Shown: positions 27,412 through 35,466 of the stretch, piece after piece
Position numbering within the stretch: the first letter of the stretch is position 1
How the letters are laid out: the number at the start of each line of letters is the position of its first letter
Assembly (NCBI RefSeq): GCF_025998815.1
Contig: NZ_AP026678.1
Coordinates: 3,100,001-3,164,000 of the forward strand
Direction: 5' to 3'
Length of the DNA: 64,000 bases
From: Ignavibacterium sp.
GTDB taxonomy: Bacteria > Bacteroidota > Ignavibacteria > Ignavibacteriales > Ignavibacteriaceae
The notes under the pieces: model-generated
Told to the model about the DNA's origin: nothing
Seen by the model: only the letters and a program-made list of their open reading frames with translations
Database searches by the model: none
Translations under genes and position numbers: made by a program

Positions 27412-28611
27412 TTTCACTTTTATTTTTGTGTGCTCAATATCCAATAATAAGTAGATGCTAAGCATTAAAAATGGAAGTACCATTGTCAGGTATTTTTCCC
27501 AAACCTGATAAGAAAATGGCATTATTAATAAAAATAAAATCCATACTATTACTAAAATCATTTTCTTGTCGTAAATTTTATTTTTTATGTCAATGAGAAA
27601 ATATCTTATTAATATCACATTAACATAGCAGCCAATAAAAAGTAATATTCCCAAAAATACTTTTAACATAAGACTGTTTTCTCCAAACACTTTTACAAAT
27701 GCAATATTAGCAAAACCAACCGTTCTGATATTAGCCTGCATAAGTGTTGCTGCAGATGGTTGACTTGGAAATTGTAAAAATGTTAAGCAAATAATTACCG
27801 CAATACCGGCATTTAAAAAATTTAATCCGATACTTTTATAAATAAAATAAATAACTAATGGTAAAAGATAGACAACTGAAAAAGTTAAATAAGTATTTAT
27901 ATAACTGATATTATAAAAGTTTTTGGCAGGAACAATCCACTTCCGCATTCCACTTACCGGTAGAATATCTCCCCATACAAAAAATAAAACTAACAGTGGC
28001 AAAAAAGTTAAAACAGTACCAAAAATATATCTTCTATTTATTGGTTTTTTAATAAATAGATTAATAATTGAAAATACTATAATTGCTAATGGAAAGATGA
28101 TTGCATATTGTCTACAAAGAATCGCAAGTGAACTAAAAATTAAAAATAAATAATACTTATCTTTTAAGAACAGAATAACGGCAGATAGAGAAAACATAAT
28201 CGTTAACATATCTGTAAAAACAAAAATACTTGTACCAAAAAAGTAAGGATTAATAATAACCAAAAGTGAAAGAAGAAAAGAGTCTTTGTTTTTATTTACA
28301 AATAAGCTTATCAGATAAAAAACTAATTGCCAGGTGATTAACGCAATCAGTAATGTAAAAATCCTTAGGCTTTCAATTGTTGATCCAAAAATCTTTGCCC
28401 ATAAAGCGTATATAATGTAAAAGAGTGGTGGAGTAACTTCGGGATAATCTTTTATTGTTTTAAACGATAAATCAGTTGTAAATAATTTGATAGTGTCGAT
28501 TATATGTTTTTCATCGCCTCTTAAAGGACAATGAATTGCAATTATTCCAATTATTGATAATGATAATATAGAGAAGATAAACCAAAGCTGATTTGCGGAA
28601 AGTTTTTTCAT
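27406..28611 (-). CDS. Multi-pass membrane protein, GT-C glycosyltransferase-like
   Basis: Protein of about 401 residues with some ten membrane helices. An early extracytoplasmic loop holds an acidic GDEKHIID and a downstream TPPLFYIIYALWAKIFG, typical of GT-C (ArnT/PMT-like) enzymes that use polyprenyl-phosphate sugars. No specific family is certain. The ATG at 28611 (MKKLSANQL) is preferred. An upstream in-frame ATG at 28656 would add 15 residues coded partly inside the inverted-repeat element. The gene is more AT-rich than its neighbours, which together with the adjacent repeat may hint at acquisition. Confidence 0.7.
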   Translation of the reverse strand: MKKLSANQLWFIFSILSLSIIGIIAIHCPLRGDEKHIIDTIKLFTTDLSFKTIKDYPEVTPPLFYIIYALWAKIFGSTIESLRIFTLLIALITWQLVFYLISLFVNKNKDSFLLSLLVIINPYFFGTSIFVFTDMLTIMFSLSAVILFLKDKYYLFLIFSSLAILCRQYAIIFPLAIIVFSIINLFIKKPINRRYIFGTVLTFLPLLVLFFVWGDILPVSGMRKWIVPAKNFYNISYINTYLTFSVVYLLPLVIYFIYKSIGLNFLNAGIAVIICLTFLQFPSQPSAATLMQANIRTVGFANIAFVKVFGENSLMLKVFLGILLFIGCYVNVILIRYFLIDIKNKIYDKKMILVIVWILFLLIMPFSYQVWEKYLTMVLPFLMLSIYLLLDIEHTKIKVKL

Positions 28612-28640
28612 CACAAGGTTGAATATTATGATTAACAAAA

Positions 28641-28778
28641 GATGGGACTGCCTCAAAAGTTATATTTGTCATCACGAATAAAACGAAGTGATCTATTTTT
28701 TGAACAAAACTACAAGATTGCTTCGTCTAAGTCTCCTCGCAATAACTATAAAAGAGACTTTTGAGACAGCTTCTCATC
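28641..28778. repeat. MITE-like inverted-repeat element
   Basis: About 138 bp bounded by imperfect terminal inverted repeats. The left end, GATGGGACTGCCTCAAAAGT (28641-28660), matches the reverse complement of 28757-28778, which also ends GTCTCAAAAGT. Inside are two smaller inverted repeats: ATCAC/GTGAT (28671-28675 with 28688-28692) and ATTGC/GCAAT (28717-28721 with 28739-28743). The second resembles the dispersed palindromes of the GCGAGGAG...GAAGCAATC type seen in many genomes. It contains no coding capacity. Target-site duplication is not obvious. Confidence 0.7.
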
Positions 28779-28785
28779 TGTTTTT

Positions 28786-30132
28786 TTAAGATCTGATTAA
28801 CTCAAGTAACTCCTTTGTCTTCTCTTCCATCAGTTTATAGTTGCCTCTTGATTCAACATTTAACCGAATTATCGGTTCAGTGTTCGACATTCGCAAATTA
28901 AATCTCCAGTCAGGATATTCAACACTTAAGCCGTCTGTCTTATCAATCTTTCCATCAGAATAAATTTTTTCAATTTCTTCTAACTTTGCTTTCGGATTTT
29001 CAATTGTTGAATTTATTTCCCCGGAACAAGGATAAGCAGCAATCATCTCTTCAACGAGTTCACTCAGCTTTTTATTTTCTTCAGACATCAGTTGAAGGAT
29101 GAGAAGGAACGGAATCATTCCACTATCGGAATAAGCATTATCGCGGAAGTAATGATGAGCAGACATTTCACCACCGTATATAGCATTTACTTCGCGCATC
29201 TTTTCTTTTATGAATGCGTGTCCACTTTTTGATTGAACAGCAACTCCGCCATATCTTTTCACAACATCCAAAGTATTCCACACCAATCTTGGGTCGTGAA
29301 CAATCCTTTCGCCCGGATTTTTTAGAAGAATTGATTTTGCAAGTAAACCGACAATGTAATATCCTTCAATAAAATTACCTTTTTCATCAAAGAAAAAGCA
29401 TCTGTCATAATCACCATCCCAGGCAACGCCGAGATCAGCTTTATTTTTAAGAACAGCATCAATAGTTGATTGACGATTTTCAGGTAAAAGTGGATTTGGA
29501 ACTCCGTTAGGAAAATTTGAATCAGGTTCATTAAAAACTTTTATCAATTTTACCGGAAGTAAAGGTTCTATCGCATTAACTGCCAGTCCTGCACAACCAT
29601 TTCCAGAGTTTGCTACAATTTTAAATGGCTTAATCTTAGCCGGATCATAAAACTTTCTGAGGTTGCTTATGAATTCTTTCATCACATCTATTTTTTTAAA
29701 CGAACCTTTTTTTTCTGCCAAAGGATCAAAGGAGTTTGTCAGTATCATTTTTTCAACTTCATTCAAACCGGAACTATACCCAACAGGTACAGAATCGCGT
29801 TTTACGAATTTCATTCCATTGTATTCAGGAGGATTGTGACTGGCTGTAATCATTATTCCGCCGTCGGTATCAAGAAAAGGTGTTGCGAAATAAATCATTT
29901 CAGTACCGCAAAGACCAATATCAATTACATCAACTCCGCTGTCCATCAAACCATTTGCAAGAGCATCACTTAGTTCTTCCGAAGATTTTCTGACATCGTG
30001 ACCGATTACAATTTTTTTAGCAGAAACAAGTTTGGCAAAAGCTCTCCCGATTTTGTAAGCAAGCTCTGAGTTTAGTTCTGAAGGAACTTTGCCTCTTATA
30101 TCATAAGCTTTAAAACTTTCTAATCTTTCCAT
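28786..30132 (-). CDS. Phosphomannomutase/phosphoglucomutase
   Basis: Alpha-D-phosphohexomutase of 448 residues that interconverts hexose 1- and 6-phosphates for sugar-nucleotide synthesis. The phosphoserine loop is TASHNPPEYNG, the Mg2+ loop DGDYDRCFF, the sugar-recognition loop GEMSAHHYF, and the phosphate-binding loop MSNTEPIIRL. The ATG at 30132 (MERLESFKAYDIRG) is chosen because family members start just before AYDIRG and AGGAGAC precedes it. A longer frame to 30225 adds 31 residues without family likeness. The enzyme probably supplies envelope polysaccharide precursors. Confidence 0.92.
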   Translation of the reverse strand: MERLESFKAYDIRGKVPSELNSELAYKIGRAFAKLVSAKKIVIGHDVRKSSEELSDALANGLMDSGVDVIDIGLCGTEMIYFATPFLDTDGGIMITASHNPPEYNGMKFVKRDSVPVGYSSGLNEVEKMILTNSFDPLAEKKGSFKKIDVMKEFISNLRKFYDPAKIKPFKIVANSGNGCAGLAVNAIEPLLPVKLIKVFNEPDSNFPNGVPNPLLPENRQSTIDAVLKNKADLGVAWDGDYDRCFFFDEKGNFIEGYYIVGLLAKSILLKNPGERIVHDPRLVWNTLDVVKRYGGVAVQSKSGHAFIKEKMREVNAIYGGEMSAHHYFRDNAYSDSGMIPFLLILQLMSEENKKLSELVEEMIAAYPCSGEINSTIENPKAKLEEIEKIYSDGKIDKTDGLSVEYPDWRFNLRMSNTEPIIRLNVESRGNYKLMEEKTKELLELIRS

Positions 30133-30275
30133 AAAAGTCTCCTGTATGAATATCAAAGAATTATTTTTCAGTGAATTATTTTTGGTTTTTTTGCTTCGTA
30201 AAAATAGTTTTACTTTCGCACGCAATTTAATGAAATATTTTTTGATAGAGACTGATTTTTACATGGACTTTTATC

Positions 30276-30629
30276 ATGAAGGATATTAGTTTATCACCCG
30301 TAATAATTTCGGAGAGAGTTATCGCTACTACTGATACAGTCAAATGGCACTTCGCTAAATGCAATAATTCGAAATGTAACTCTATATTTCTCGTGCATCC
30401 TGACGAAGCACCGGGAGATTTAGGTTACCTTTGTCCAGATTGCAGCAGAAAGATAACAACATCTCACATAGTGCAATGTTCAAGCTGTAAAACAGTTTTG
30501 AACTTTATTCGTGTTGCACCTTATGAAGAGAAAGTTGTTTTTACGGTTCCCAAATGCTCTCATTGCATCGGAACAATTGAAGATGAATGGGAAGTTGAAC
30601 CGTTATATCAACCAGATTCATATATCTGA
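30276..30629 (+). CDS. Small cysteine-rich (zinc-ribbon-like) protein
   Basis: Unrecognised protein of 117 residues with eight cysteines in four pairs: C29/C34, C53/C56, C68/C71 and C94/C97. This suggests two zinc sites. The spacing is CX4C then three CX2C, and the second half (QCSSCKTVLNF) looks like a rubredoxin-type knuckle. No other domain is visible. It is divergent from the phosphohexomutase gene. It may bind nucleic acid or protein, but nothing here decides which. Confidence 0.7.
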   Translation: MKDISLSPVIISERVIATTDTVKWHFAKCNNSKCNSIFLVHPDEAPGDLGYLCPDCSRKITTSHIVQCSSCKTVLNFIRVAPYEEKVVFTVPKCSHCIGTIEDEWEVEPLYQPDSYI

Positions 30630-30828
30630 TTAGCAATCTGATAATTTAACTTATTATCATTCGCCCTGCGGAAGTGGATTATTCTATTCAATGAGTAAAG
30701 TCTATCCATTTATTCATTTATCAAAATATATAACCGCTCATCATCATTTCTTATCCGTAAGAAAAATTTTTTTCTTTATTTTTCCAATCGAATATTTATC
30801 AAATCATTAAAAACTAAAAGGAAAATCT

Positions 30829-33015
30829 ATGTTGAAAAGATTATCTGATTCACTAAAACTTTTTTTGCTTGTTTCGATTACTTTGTTAGTAACAAGCTGT
30901 GCATCAGTAAGTACTGAGGCTCAAAGTAATTCAGGCACTACTATTCAGTCATCCGATTGGATGAATCTCGATACTGTGAAAGCCGGTCCTTTTGATACCG
31001 GTAAAATGTGGACATTTGAATTCCCGCCAATAGATTATTTTGAAAAGGAATATGGTTTCAGACCAACACAAGAGTGGTTTGATCATGTTCGAATGTCTGC
31101 ATTAAGATTTGCAAATTACTGTTCAGCATCGTTTGTATCTGAGGATGGGTTGGTTATGACAAACCACCATTGTGCAAGACAAAGCGTAACTCAGGTTACA
31201 CGAGAAGGTGAAGATTTGCACGCAAACGGATTTATTGCAGCAACACTTGAAGATGAAAGACCTGTTCCGGGATTGTATGTGGATCAGTTAGTTCTTATTA
31301 AAGATGTTACTGAGGAAGTAATGGAAGCTGTTGAAGTTGCAAAAACCGATGAAGAGAGAGTTCAGCTTGAAGATGATGTAATACAGAAAATTGAAGATCG
31401 TGAAGCCAAAGAAACCGGACTTGAAGTTGCTGTTACAAAACTTTTCAATGGTGGAAAATATTCTTTGTATGGTTACAAAAGATATAAAGATGTTCGATTG
31501 GTTTTTGCACCAGAAGATCAGCTCGGATTTTTTGGCGGTGATCCGGATAACTTTACATATCCAAGATACAATCTTGATTGTTCATTCTTCCGTGTTTATG
31601 ATGAAAATGGTCAACCACTTAAAACTGAGCATTTCCTGAAATGGAGTAAAGATGGAGCTAAAGCCGGAGAAGCTGTTTTTGTAGTAGGTAATCCCGGTAA
31701 CACTGATAGACTAAATACTGTTGCCCAGCTTGAGTTTATGAGAGACATTCAATATCCGAGAACACTTGAACTTCTGAACAGTCTTATTGATCTTTATAAA
31801 AATATGTTGAAAGAAAATCCTGAAAGGAAACTTCAATTACAGGATATGATTTTCAGTTTTGAAAATTCTAAAAAAGCATTCGAAGGAATTTTGAAAGGTT
31901 TAAGAGATCCGATTTTAATGAAAAGAAAAATCGATTTTGAGGAAACTTTCAAATCAAAGGTCAAAGCAAATCCTGAACTCAATAAAAAATACGGTGACCT
32001 CTGGGATAAGATTGCTAACATCAGAAAAGAATTAAGAGATGTTTCAAACAAAAATTTTGCTTTCGGTAAAAACAGATTTACAACTCCACAATATTTCTTA
32101 ATTGCTGACCAGTTGATTTCTGTTGCAGAAGAACTAAAGAAGCCCGAAAGCGAAAGAGATGAACTTTATGTTGGCGAAGAACTGGATAATACTGTTGCAT
32201 CAATTTTCCCGAAAGATTTTGATGAAAAAATGCAACAAAGACTTTTGCAGAACAGAATCGATGTAATGGTTAAATATGTGGGAATGAATGATCCTCTTGT
32301 TAAAAACTTTACCGGAGGTAAAACCGGAAAAGCTGCACTTGATTATATCCTTTCGAAGTCAAAAATAACAAGTGCAGAAAAGATTAAAGAATTGGTTAAG
32401 CAAGGTCCTGATGCAATTCTTAATTCCGATGATCCTTTCATTCAGTTTGCACTGAACTCAAAAGAAACAATTGAAAAAATTCAGAAGCGTAACAAGGAGT
32501 TACTTGACCTTGAAGACAGTTATTCATCTCAGCTTGGAAAAGCTTTGTTCGAAGTTTACGGAACATCTATTCCACCTGATGCTACATTTACATTAAGAAT
32601 TTCTGATGGTGTTGTTGATGGTTTTCCATACAACGGAACAGTTGCACCTCCATTTACTACTTTCTATGGCTTGTATGACAGATATTATTCTTTCAATAAA
32701 GAATTTCCGTGGAATCTTCCTGATAGATGGACTACACCGCCAGCAGAATTAGATTTATCTACTCCGTTTAATTTTGTTTCAACCAATGATATCATTGGTG
32801 GAAATTCCGGTAGTCCGGTAATAAACAAGAATGCGGAAGTTGTTGGACTTGCATTCGATGGAAATATCCAATCTTTGCCTGGTAATTTTATTTTCAGAAC
32901 AGAAGAGAACAGAACTGTTTCCGTTCACTCAAAAGGAATGGTCGAGGCAATTGATAAAGTTTATAAACTTAAGAGACTGAGTTACGAATTACAGAACAGC
33001 AAGATGATGAAATAA
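30829..33015 (+). CDS. S46-family dipeptidyl peptidase (DPP7-like)
   Basis: Serine exopeptidase of 728 residues that removes dipeptides from oligopeptides outside the cytoplasm. It has a signal with lipobox VTSC (Cys24). The likely triad is His114 (TNHHC), Asp250 (YPRYNLDCSFF) and Ser660 (GGNSGSPV). The residue equivalent to P. gingivalis position 673 is Gly (LAFDG). DPP7 has Gly there and prefers hydrophobic P1; DPP11 has Arg and prefers Asp/Glu. The gene is followed by a terminator and then a second exported peptidase. Confidence 0.93.
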   Translation: MLKRLSDSLKLFLLVSITLLVTSCASVSTEAQSNSGTTIQSSDWMNLDTVKAGPFDTGKMWTFEFPPIDYFEKEYGFRPTQEWFDHVRMSALRFANYCSASFVSEDGLVMTNHHCARQSVTQVTREGEDLHANGFIAATLEDERPVPGLYVDQLVLIKDVTEEVMEAVEVAKTDEERVQLEDDVIQKIEDREAKETGLEVAVTKLFNGGKYSLYGYKRYKDVRLVFAPEDQLGFFGGDPDNFTYPRYNLDCSFFRVYDENGQPLKTEHFLKWSKDGAKAGEAVFVVGNPGNTDRLNTVAQLEFMRDIQYPRTLELLNSLIDLYKNMLKENPERKLQLQDMIFSFENSKKAFEGILKGLRDPILMKRKIDFEETFKSKVKANPELNKKYGDLWDKIANIRKELRDVSNKNFAFGKNRFTTPQYFLIADQLISVAEELKKPESERDELYVGEELDNTVASIFPKDFDEKMQQRLLQNRIDVMVKYVGMNDPLVKNFTGGKTGKAALDYILSKSKITSAEKIKELVKQGPDAILNSDDPFIQFALNSKETIEKIQKRNKELLDLEDSYSSQLGKALFEVYGTSIPPDATFTLRISDGVVDGFPYNGTVAPPFTTFYGLYDRYYSFNKEFPWNLPDRWTTPPAELDLSTPFNFVSTNDIIGGNSGSPVINKNAEVVGLAFDGNIQSLPGNFIFRTEENRTVSVHSKGMVEAIDKVYKLKRLSYELQNSKMMK

Positions 33016-33041
33016 TATCTTAACATTCACATTTCTTAGCG

Positions 33042-33074
33042 ATGGCTGGCTTGATTTCAGGTCAGCCATTTTTT
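33042..33074 (+). terminator. Rho-independent terminator of the S46 peptidase gene
   Basis: ATGGCTGGC (33042-33050) pairs with GTCAGCCAT (33061-33069), one G-T wobble, 10-base loop, followed by TTTTTT. Confidence 0.88.
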
Positions 33075-33140
33075 ATTCCCTAATGGAAAGTTTATCTTTA
33101 TTTTAGCAGTAGAATATCCACAACTTTTCGGAGGATTGTG

Positions 33141-35177
33141 ATGAAAAAAATACTTCGGTTAAATACTGTAATAATCGTTCTATTCTTTCTGGCATCTTTA
33201 TCAGTTAATGCTCAGAATCGCGGACTTGCACCAGATGATTTGTTCAAAATTAAAAGTGTTGGTGAAACAGCTTTCTCTCCGGATGGTAAAATGATAGCAT
33301 ACACACTTAATGTTCCGCGTCCTCTTAATGAAGAACCCGGAAGTAATTACAATAATCTTTATGTATATAATGTTGAAGACCAGCAAAGTGTAGGTTTATT
33401 AGCAAATAAAATTTCTGTTTCCTCGATACAATGGGACACCGAATCAGAAAAAATTTATTTTTTAGGAAAGATTGGTGAACAGAAAACGAATCAGGTTTAC
33501 TACATTGATTCGGATGGCGGTTCTCCAAAATTAGTAACTACTGAGCAAACTGATGTACTAGCTTATAAAATAAGTCCCGATGGTCAGAAAATAGCTTTTA
33601 TTAGACTTGAAGATAAAAGCAAAGGAAAACAGGAAATGCTAAGTCGTGGCTTTGATGCTGAAATTTATGAAGAAGAATTTCAGCATAGAAATTTGTATGT
33701 AATGAATTTGAACGATAAATCGGTAAAACAAATTACAACAGCTTCATCTGTATTTGAGTTTGAATGGTCATCAGATAGCAGGAATATTGCTGCTGCAATA
33801 GCAGATAAAAATCTTGTTGATGATTCTTACATGTTTAAGAGACTCTATGTTATTGATTCCGAAACAGGAATAAAATATAAATTGGTTGATAATCCCGGAA
33901 AGCTCACTCAGTTTTCATTCAGTCCTGATGGAACAAAGCTGGCATTTGTGTCTGCCTCAAGTGTAAATGATGCTGTCAGCGGAAGTCTTTTTGTCTGCGA
34001 TGTTCCAAACACAAAACAATTCTCACAACTTAAGAATTATTCCGAAGGATTTGAGGGCTCAGTGATTATGGTAAGATGGAAAGATGACAATACTTTAATC
34101 TTCTCATCTGAGGAAGGAGTTGATATAACATTGCGGGAACAAAAGATTAATGAAAAGTCAAGTAAATTGCTTCTTGAACCAGGTAAAGTAGTACTCAGAA
34201 ATTTTGATTTACTTAATAATGATGTTTGTTTTGCAGGCAATACAAAAGAACATCCTAATGAATTGTTTGTATTTAATCTTGAAGAGAAAAATTTAATAAA
34301 ACTTACAAATCATAATAACTGGCTATCAGTTGTTAAACTTGCTAAGCAGGAGAAAATAGAATTCCCGGCAAAAGATGGATTAAAGATTCAGGGAGTTCTT
34401 ATTTATCCTCTTAACTATGAGCAAGGTAAGAAATATCCTTTAATTACTTACATACACGGAGGACCTGAAGCTGCAGTTCAGAATGGTTGGGAAACAGGTT
34501 ATGGTTCGTGGGGACAATTTGCAGCCGCAAAAGATTTCTTTGTATTTATGCCTAACTATCGTGCTTCATCCGGAAGAGGTGTTGAATTCACTATGATGGG
34601 TTTTGGTGATCTTGCCGGAAAAGAATTTGAAGATGTTATCGATGGAATCGATTATCTGATTCAACAAGGGTTGGTTGATAAAAACAAAGTTGGAATTGGT
34701 GGAGGTTCTTACGGTGGATACTTTTCTGCCTGGGCTGCAACAAAATATACAGATCGATTTGCAGCATCAGTGGTATTTGTTGGAATTTCAAATCAAATTT
34801 CGAAAAGAAATACTACAGATATTCCATACGAAGATTATTATGTCCACTGGGGATTCTGGACTCACGAAAATGAACAACTTGTTTGGGAAAGAAGTCCTGT
34901 TCGATATGCTCATCAGAGTAAAACACCAACTTTAATTTTGCATGGCAAAGAAGACCCGAGAGTTCATCCATCTCAAAGTCTTGAACTTTACAGAGCGTTA
35001 AAGCTTCATGGCAAAGCTCCTGTAAGGTTGGTATTTTATCCCGGACAAGGTCACGGAAATAGTAAGAATACTTCAAGATATGATTATCTGGTCAGAACAC
35101 TCGACTGGTTTGAATATTATCTGAAAAGCGGTTATCCCAAAGACAGATTACCTGCAAAATATCTGGAATTTGATTAA
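33141..35177 (+). CDS. Exported S9-family prolyl-oligopeptidase-like peptidase
   Basis: Peptidase of 678 residues. A signal peptide (about 1-25, ending VNAQ) and a WD40/TolB-like propeller (about 30-380) precede a C-terminal alpha/beta-hydrolase domain. The nucleophile is Ser523 in GGGSYGGYF, with the Asp in LHGKEDPRVH and the His in PGQGHGN. The pattern fits acylaminoacyl-peptidase or DPP-like S9 enzymes. The ATG at 33141 is preferred over GTG at 33138, because Shine-Dalgarno GGAGG (33130-33134) is then well spaced. With the S46 enzyme upstream it suggests periplasmic peptide use. Confidence 0.93.
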   Translation: MKKILRLNTVIIVLFFLASLSVNAQNRGLAPDDLFKIKSVGETAFSPDGKMIAYTLNVPRPLNEEPGSNYNNLYVYNVEDQQSVGLLANKISVSSIQWDTESEKIYFLGKIGEQKTNQVYYIDSDGGSPKLVTTEQTDVLAYKISPDGQKIAFIRLEDKSKGKQEMLSRGFDAEIYEEEFQHRNLYVMNLNDKSVKQITTASSVFEFEWSSDSRNIAAAIADKNLVDDSYMFKRLYVIDSETGIKYKLVDNPGKLTQFSFSPDGTKLAFVSASSVNDAVSGSLFVCDVPNTKQFSQLKNYSEGFEGSVIMVRWKDDNTLIFSSEEGVDITLREQKINEKSSKLLLEPGKVVLRNFDLLNNDVCFAGNTKEHPNELFVFNLEEKNLIKLTNHNNWLSVVKLAKQEKIEFPAKDGLKIQGVLIYPLNYEQGKKYPLITYIHGGPEAAVQNGWETGYGSWGQFAAAKDFFVFMPNYRASSGRGVEFTMMGFGDLAGKEFEDVIDGIDYLIQQGLVDKNKVGIGGGSYGGYFSAWAATKYTDRFAASVVFVGISNQISKRNTTDIPYEDYYVHWGFWTHENEQLVWERSPVRYAHQSKTPTLILHGKEDPRVHPSQSLELYRALKLHGKAPVRLVFYPGQGHGNSKNTSRYDYLVRTLDWFEYYLKSGYPKDRLPAKYLEFD

Positions 35178-35232
35178 AGTGTTTTCGAATTTTATTTAGC
35201 TTCGAGTATTAAATCAGTCACACAATTTTGTG

Positions 35233-35260
35233 TTGATAAAAAAAGCAATTTAGTTATCTT
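35233..35260 (+). promoter_or_regulatory. Predicted promoter for the small membrane protein and miaB
   Basis: TTGATA (35233-35238), a 16-base spacer and TATCTT (35255-35260). The -10 region continues TATCTTGCGG, partly like TAnnTTTG. It sits about 40 bases before the small ORF at 35300 and after the end of the S9 peptidase gene. Confidence 0.45.
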
Positions 35261-35299
35261 GCGGCGCAAAATTTTTAATAAAAATTGACGGGAGAATGA

Positions 35300-35455
35300 A
35301 TGTTCGGTTTTATGAAAGTTGATGAGGAGGCAAAACGCATTAACTTCGACCGACATATTGAAGTTAAAAGAAAGAAAAGATGGTTTGATATTATTTTCTT
35401 TACTCTTTCATTTATAATACTAAACATAATTCTTTATTTATTAACTAAAGTATAA
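35300..35455 (+). CDS. Small single-pass membrane protein (51 residues)
   Basis: Short ORF with ATG at 35300, well placed after GGGAG (35290-35294). The first half is charged and basic (HIEVKRKKRW), followed by one hydrophobic helix of about 20 residues, IIFFTLSFIILNIILYLL, and a short TKV end. Basic residues before the helix predict an N-in orientation. A predicted promoter lies upstream and miaB begins 11 bases after the stop. No family recognised. The competing ATG at 35296 ends after eight codons. Confidence 0.6.
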   Translation: MFGFMKVDEEAKRINFDRHIEVKRKKRWFDIIFFTLSFIILNIILYLLTKV

Positions 35456-35466
35456 TTGGTTATTTG

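Noticed and set aside
30133-30225. N-terminal extension of the phosphohexomutase
   Set aside because: Family members begin just before AYDIRG. The extra 31 residues are Lys/Asn-rich, and the ATG at 30132 follows AGGAGAC.
30640-30662. TGATAA/TTATCA inverted repeat
   Set aside because: AT-only stem without a following T run; too weak for a terminator or operator call.
35219-35233. ACACAA/TTGTGT hairpin after the S9 peptidase gene
   Set aside because: Only a two-base loop and no terminal T run; it overlaps a predicted -35 box.
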